DNA of 64,000 bases. It comes from Elysia chlorotica (taxonomy: Eukaryota; Mollusca; Gastropoda; Plakobranchidae). Below the pieces are notes generated by a model that worked only from the letters and a program-made list of their open reading frames with translations, made no database searches and was not told the DNA's origin. Location: assembly GCA_003991915.1 (NCBI GenBank), contig RQTK01000081.1, positions 656,424 through 720,423 of the forward strand, written 5' to 3'. The position numbers were made by a program, and so were the translations under genes. Positions 61,324 through 64,000 of the stretch are shown one piece after another; position 1 is the first letter of the stretch; each line of letters opens with the position of its first letter.

Positions 61324-63921
61324 TGTTATCTGCTTTACATGGTAAACATTTTGAAATGAAAATTGAATAGCTTTAGAAGTGCAAACTTTTTTGTACAACA
61401 AGCAAACTTTAAAGAATTAGATAACAAGTGAATTACATGGAGTTATTCTTAAATAGTAAGATGTAGCAAATTTTAAATGAAAACATAAAAAGCATGAACA
61501 TGCCTCAGCATGTAAAGGATGTTTTTCTCATTTACTTGATTTGCAATAAAGCTTTTTATAAATTTTCAGAGGAATATATTTCTACACCTATTCCAATGGA
61601 AAGCAAAGAACCAACTGTCCTAAACATGGCCAGCTTTGAATTTGTCCTATGACAAGATGAGTGCTTGTCATAAAGTGTACCAGATCATATTATGATTAGG
61701 AAAAAGGGTAAAAAAATGTATTTATAAAACAAAATAAAACAAAAAACACAGCAAGGCAATGAAGAAGATTAGTGAAATGAATTTTTTTTTCAAAATAGCG
61801 TTTCACAAAAAAAGAATCTCACCCTGTTTGAGCTGGCAATAAAGTTGCCAGTTGTACGGCCGAGACGTGGTGATGTCACACACAATTTTCAGGTGCTCGA
61901 TCTGGAAGATAAGGAGATTTTTTGGTTAGGCTCATCAATTTTTATAGGCTGTGTGACAATAGTGAATTTAAAAAAATGTCCTTAATGCTTTTAGTTTGTT
62001 AAACTAATGGAAAGCCATTTGGAATTTGTACCATGCTATATCCAGATGAGCTTGGAGGGTGCCATTGGCGCAATGGTTAGGGTGTTGGGCCACTGTTTTG
62101 AAGGTGCTGAGTTTGATCCAATGCGTGGACACATTTTTTTATTATGGACCCCTGTGTCAGCCCAGCACGAAATGGATAGAAAAAGCTCTTGAATCACAGA
62201 AAAAGTAATGGCAACCTATCTCAAAAATGCTGTTTGCCTAGAACCATCAGGACCCTAAATTCTTGTCAAAGAGTATGAGATAAAATTAAATTTTTCGTAC
62301 ATGCATGTACAAAAGATATGAACTGAGCAAAAAATATTTTCATAGGCATTTTTTTAGCTACTTCATTTGAAAAAGGATAAAAAAAATATTCTTGAGTTAT
62401 TATACAGTCATATTTTTTAAAGCTAGCAAGGTGTTGCGGCCCTATGTCCCACAGGAAATCAAGAGGCTTAAGCTACTTATACTCAGTGACAAATCAACAG
62501 TCCTATGTCCCACAGGAAATCAAGAGGCTTAAGCTACTTATACTCAGTGACAAATCAACAGTCCTAGCGCTGACCATGGTGAGCAGGGTGTCGTACGGCA
62601 GGATGATGCTGTGAGGAGCCATGTCTGCCGCCGACTCCAGCCCTCCTTTCTTGCAGGTCTCCATCATCTGCCGCAAGTTCGACTGAATCGTGTGGTCGTC
62701 ACGGAGCTGCCGGTACTTCTCTTTAGATCCGCAGATAAACAGCAGGAGCTGCAAGAGAACATCAAAACAGTGAAAATGTGTGGAATATTCACGTTTATAA
62801 TTACTGATTCTTTACTGTGTTTTGAGATGCACAACTTAGAAATTACTGACAGAGAAAAGATATGATGCTTTCCTTCACATATTGTTTATTTGTTCTGATT
62901 TTCTGTACCTATTTTCTAGAGAGTTACAATTATATCAATAAATTCAAAAGAAAGGTTCATTTCCTGAAAACTAAGTTGTGTATAACAAGCACAACATAAT
63001 TTTTTTTTGCAAATTGTGACAATACGACATGTACAACAACGACAACAAAAAAGCACCTCATTCAATTTCAGTGCTGATCACAGAGCAAAACCAATTAAGT
63101 TAGTGTCACTGTCTTTAATATATCTATTGACATTCTTTACTCACCTTTCTTACTTGGCGTTTCACAAATGGAGTTTGTTGCGTCATCATGTACTAAGAGA
63201 GAAAGAAGCATGAGGATTACACATTTGTCTCCAGATTAAAAACATGTAAATTCAATTACAAACAATGCACAATGATTAAATTTACCAGTTTTATTGACAC
63301 CTCTAAAAAGCAAATTATGACTTATTTTAAATTAAAAAGAATACCTATGAAAACAAATTCATCTGATCTAAAGAGAGTTTATCTGATGAGATCATTCCAC
63401 CTGTCTCTTTAATGCTATAAAATTTCTTCGAAACGAATATCATTAAAAGAGATAAATCTTAAACATCTTCAAACATTGGTTCTTATAAGGTTAATCTCTA
63501 CTCACAAAAAGAGACTAAAACTTCAATATCATAATTACCTCTGAAAGCAACTCATGCCACTTCAAGTCAAATTCAGCCCCTTGGAGTTTTTGATCATCAG
63601 ATATTTTCTTCAGCTGAAAAAAACAAAAAAGGAACATGATTTTCACAATTGCAACAACAACAAAAAATTAATCGACTATCTACATTCAATTATGTATTCA
63701 TGTATGTGCTCTATATTAAAGAAATATCAAAATGTACAGACTTAAATAAATACCTGGTAGGGTAGTCTGAGGACCATTTCTGTCAGAAGCTGAGGGTAGT
63801 CATGGAAGATGTCACGCGCGTGACCTTTCACGTATTGCCGCAGGAAGAAGGGAGACATGTCAGGAGGAGCGTGGGATGGATGCGGCCGCAAGAGTTGCCC
63901 AGGGATGTCAGAACCATCCTC
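29935..63921 (-). CDS. UBR4: E3 ubiquitin-protein ligase UBR4, C-terminal 2112 residues (51 exons; 5' part outside window)
   Basis: UBR4 is a giant N-degron and quality-control E3 ligase (human about 5183 residues) that also acts in autophagy and cytoskeletal processes. Here 51 minus-strand exons give 6339 nt, divisible by three, ending in TGA. The frame is continuous across all 50 junctions. Diagnostic stretches with near-identity to human UBR4 include [71 protein letters not shown] and [10 protein letters not shown]. The UBR box lies upstream, off the window. All introns begin GT and end AG; sizes run from 66 bp to about 2.2 kb. Exon coordinates are given in the six block entries that follow. 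Exons are GC-richer than introns. I see no frameshift or premature stop, so this looks like a working gene. The main uncertainty is the exact donor of exon 48, chosen by phase. Confidence 0.97.
31648..32736. repeat. 12-copy tandem array (88-92 bp unit) containing a UBR4 exon end and its donor site
   Basis: CATGCTAG anchors recur at 31648, 31740, 31832, 31923, 32011, 32103, 32195, 32283, 32371, 32463, 32551 and 32643. Units are 88 to 92 bp; the length difference comes from 4-bp indels around GAGCGAGC. The last copy overlaps UBR4 exon 48: positions 32695-32729, the last 35 coding bases, are also present in the other eleven copies. Each unit therefore carries, on the minus strand, both GTATGT and AAAAGTGGGT donor-like sites. 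Confidence 0.95.
34140..34220 (-). repeat. SINE fragment
   Basis: A body fragment with AACCAACCAGTAGGAGATGACATTG corresponds to the ACCCAACCAGTAGGGAGCG block of the other copies. It lies in a UBR4 intron in the same orientation as the gene. Confidence 0.5.
34605..34768. repeat. Tandem repeat, about 60-bp unit, near the UBR4 exon 45 donor
   Basis: Units share GAGGCTGTGTT-TATTG, TTATACTTAATA and TTGTCCTG blocks. There are about three full units plus a partial one. The array starts about 30 bp inside the intron. Confidence 0.85.
36569..40206 (-). CDS. UBR4: UBR4 exons 37-42 (residues 1509-1739)
   Basis: Exons: 40206-40016, 39034-38962, 38232-38123, 37688-37589, 37235-37107 and 36658-36569. Landmarks are [101 protein letters not shown] and [20 protein letters not shown]. 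Together they form an armadillo-like helical stretch leading to the catalytic module. The donor of exon 37 (GATAA then GTAAGT) is copied in a 68-bp intronic tandem array. Confidence 0.96.
37765..37985 (+). mobile_element. Decayed retrotransposon tail in a UBR4 intron
   Basis: A plus-strand open stretch encodes [20 protein letters not shown], then RTKLLPPSP and CRKETGKDI. This matches the conserved end of non-LTR ORF2 proteins (normally a T-EHILxxCP block, then an LR-xxWP-like block). Key cysteines are replaced (NYP in place of CP). It is antisense to UBR4. Confidence 0.55.
39505..40028. repeat. 68-bp tandem array copying the UBR4 exon 37 donor
   Basis: CTTACTTATCAAACTGCA occurs at 39721, 39807, 39875, 39943 and 40011. 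The last is the true exon-intron junction. On the minus strand this is 13 coding bases, TGCAGTTTGATAA, followed by donor GTAAG. Spacing is 86, 68, 68 and 68. Intervening unit sequence includes CCCAAACGCTATGCAAATC. Older, degenerate units extend left to about 39505. Confidence 0.93.
40398..40570. repeat. Tandem duplication near the UBR4 exon 36 donor
   Basis: Two A-rich copies share ATATCTAAATAGAAAAT and GGCATTCTCTTCAACTTA. The second ends about 15 bases from the donor at 40583. Confidence 0.85.
40584..46426 (-). CDS. UBR4: UBR4 exons 26-36 (residues 1092-1508)
   Basis: Exons: 46426-46285, 45449-45368, 45107-44934, 44331-44210, 43910-43757, 42950-42907, 42645-42562, 42141-42054, 41740-41659, 41324-41171 and 40706-40584. 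This is one of the best conserved parts. Landmarks are [135 protein letters not shown] and VKVNRQHL. Exon 31 is only 44 nt. The acceptor of exon 26 (GAATAAAG) has no obvious pyrimidine tract, yet the homologous peptide starts exactly there. Confidence 0.96.
45565..45745 (-). repeat. SINE copy in a UBR4 intron
   Basis: Minus-strand copy. Its tRNA-like head at 45740-45675 shows a GTGGTAGAACATCAGC A-box-like block and GGTTTGAGTCC. The body is shortened by an internal deletion: CTTATAAAGTGCTGATGTTG follows early. The tail ends CAACTAACTAACTAAATGC. Confidence 0.68.
47063..52172 (-). CDS. UBR4: UBR4 exons 17-25 (residues 699-1091)
   Basis: Exons: 52172-52016, 51949-51901, 51720-51609, 50634-50452, 49876-49792, 49249-49116, 48694-48574, 47793-47567 and 47175-47063. 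Conserved landmarks in order are [109 protein letters not shown] and [11 protein letters not shown]. All match the order in human UBR4. Exon 18 is only 49 nt and sits 66 bp from exon 17. It is needed to keep phase and encodes [14 protein letters not shown], a part that varies between phyla. Exons 23-24 carry a variable glycine/serine-rich linker. Confidence 0.94.
50888..51070. repeat. Intronic two-copy repeat
   Basis: Two copies about 110 bp apart share GTGAGTC-AC-AGGG-GAATC, AGGCACAA and GATACAAGTTTTGGGCTAGA. Confidence 0.85.
52330..52485. repeat. Intronic tandem repeat, about 60-bp unit
   Basis: Three units with AAAGTTTTGAT-TGACA and GTGAGGAGCTG blocks in the intron between UBR4 exons 16 and 17. 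Confidence 0.85.
52562..56769 (-). CDS. UBR4: UBR4 exons 11-16 with the zinc-ribbon region (residues 421-698)
   Basis: Exons: 56769-56641, 56191-56066, 55057-54879, 54508-54370, 53433-53296 and 52684-52562. First comes a beta-rich segment ([23 protein letters not shown]-type [43 protein letters not shown]), which reads like a galactose-binding-like sandwich (inference). Then comes a cysteine-rich zinc-binding block at residues ~530-605 with CPRC, CGNC, CHKC and CNSCGFC pairs, followed by [18 protein letters not shown]. The cysteine spacing is fully conserved with human UBR4. The helical region [17 protein letters not shown] and [17 protein letters not shown] follows. The intron between exons 12 and 13 contains a decayed retrotransposon piece. 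Confidence 0.97.
53100..53262. repeat. (ATC)n then (ATT)n microsatellite in a UBR4 intron
   Basis: A CAT/ATC run at about 53100-53145 and an ATT run at about 53180-53245, ending about 35 bp from the exon 15 donor at 53295. Confidence 0.95.
55115..55440 (+). mobile_element. Decayed non-LTR retrotransposon RNase H region in a UBR4 intron
   Basis: On the plus strand one frame reads [12 protein letters not shown] (the RNase H GNExAD block). A second frame, ending at TAA (55433-55435), reads [35 protein letters not shown] and NRILPQLPP. This matches the block after RNase H in Jockey/R1/RTE-like ORF2 proteins (usually TIFRLRTGHxxLNxHL). The frames are offset, so the copy is broken. It is antisense to UBR4, between exons 12 and 13. 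Confidence 0.75.
57425..57665 (+). repeat. Two tRNA-like elements
   Basis: 57440-57500 holds CACTGAGAAGCTGGAGGTC and the B-box-like GGTTCAAATCT. 57590-57660 holds CTCTACCATTAGTGCTC and GGTTCGATCCTC. Both lack clear acceptor stems and are probably SINE heads. Confidence 0.4.
58229..63921 (-). CDS. UBR4: UBR4 exons 1-10 of this window (residues 1-420)
   Basis: Exons: 63921-63754, 63613-63539, 63192-63145, 62748-62575, 61901-61823, 60920-60732, 60101-59897, 59521-59374, 58793-58708 and 58316-58229. They encode helical-repeat scaffold sequence: [113 protein letters not shown] and [19 protein letters not shown]. All align in order with human UBR4. The linker after exon 6's LLQSAIC ([12 protein letters not shown]) is a low-complexity lysine/serine segment, as in human. 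The exon 4 donor is the weak GTCAGC, set by the frame and by the YDTL-EHLK homology. The exon 6 acceptor is triplicated in the intron. Confidence 0.95.
59080..59150 (+). repeat. tRNA-like element
   Basis: ATAGCTCAAAGGGAAGAGC (A-box-like) and TGGTTCAATTCC (B-box-like) lie about 37 bases apart with an anticodon-arm-like CTTCTAATCAAGGG between. It is likely a SINE head or pseudo-tRNA. Confidence 0.45.
60881..61237. repeat. Three-copy tandem repeat (117-119 bp) copying the UBR4 exon 6 acceptor
   Basis: CATCAGGTACGGCAGGGTGT and CTGCACACACATAC recur, so that the exon-like starts fall at 60920 (real), 61037 and 61156. The first intronic copy repeats the 40 first coding bases of exon 6 exactly. The second has an inserted C and other changes. 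Each copy has the acceptor sequence TGTGTGCAG on the minus strand. Confidence 0.95.
61287..61321. repeat. (TC)n microsatellite
   Basis: A dinucleotide run of about 16 TC units in a UBR4 intron. Confidence 0.95.
62055..62165 (+). repeat. tRNA-like SINE fragment
   Basis: GCCATTGGCGCAATGGTTAGG resembles a tRNA D-arm/A box, and GAGTTTGATCC is a B-box-like block about 40 bases later. The following TGTGTCAGCCCAGCACGAAA may be SINE body. Confidence 0.45.
62442..62565. repeat. 61-bp tandem duplication at the UBR4 exon 4 donor region
   Basis: Two near-identical units share CCTATGTCCCACAGGAAATC, AAGAGGCTTAAGCTACTTAT and ACTCAGTGACAAATCAACAG. The second ends about nine bases from the donor at 62574. 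Confidence 0.93.
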
Positions 63922-64000
63922 CTAGACAAAAATATAAGACATTTATAAAGAACAATGAGAGAAGTAGACCTAGGAGCATGATTCTACTTAGTCAGCATTT

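Overview
This is animal nuclear DNA, most likely from a mollusc (probably a gastropod). It is intron-rich, AT-rich, and full of microsatellites, tRNA-derived SINEs and decayed non-LTR retrotransposons. One retrotransposon 3' tail carries the GTGAGTGAGTGAGT motif that I associate with mollusc repeats. There are no bacterial features. The species cannot be fixed from the sequence alone.

Layout. 1-6.0 kb is repeat-dominated: SINE copies, an 80-bp satellite array, microsatellites, and an assembly gap of 864 Ns at 4197-5060. Around 6.05-6.35 kb lies a well-formed TATA promoter followed by a possible non-coding first exon ending at a GTGAGT donor. 6.4-11.6 kb holds microsatellites and tRNA-like elements and no gene that I recognise. 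11.7-13.0 kb holds the last two coding exons of a plus-strand, single-pass membrane protein of unknown function, with a long 3' UTR after it. 20.6-23.0 kb, minus strand, is an ANKRD40 orthologue in four coding exons (256 residues). 23.7-27.1 kb is a transposon cluster: a 1-kb element with terminal inverted repeats and a nested SINE, then two decayed retrotransposon pieces. 28.7-64.0 kb, minus strand, is the 3' part of UBR4 (the giant E3 ubiquitin ligase also called p600, Pushover or BIG). I resolved 51 coding exons. They sum to 6339 nt, which is divisible by three, and give 2112 C-terminal residues. This part includes the cysteine-rich zinc ribbon and the C-terminal hemi-RING module. The N-terminal ~60%, including the UBR box, lies beyond position 64000.

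The most unusual pattern is a set of tandem repeats in introns whose units run across an exon-intron boundary, so that the splice site and the adjoining coding bases are copied with each unit. Four clear cases occur within about 40 kb. A 12-copy, ~90-bp array copies the donor of UBR4 exon 48. A 68-bp array copies the donor of UBR4 exon 37. A triplication copies the acceptor of UBR4 exon 6. A 95-bp duplication copies the donor of ANKRD40 exon 3. Three more short tandem repeats begin within about 30 bp of a donor. I found no CRISPR array, rRNA, or convincing functional tRNA gene.

All exon coordinates were read by eye from splice consensus, reading-frame continuity and remembered family similarity. 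No alignment was run.
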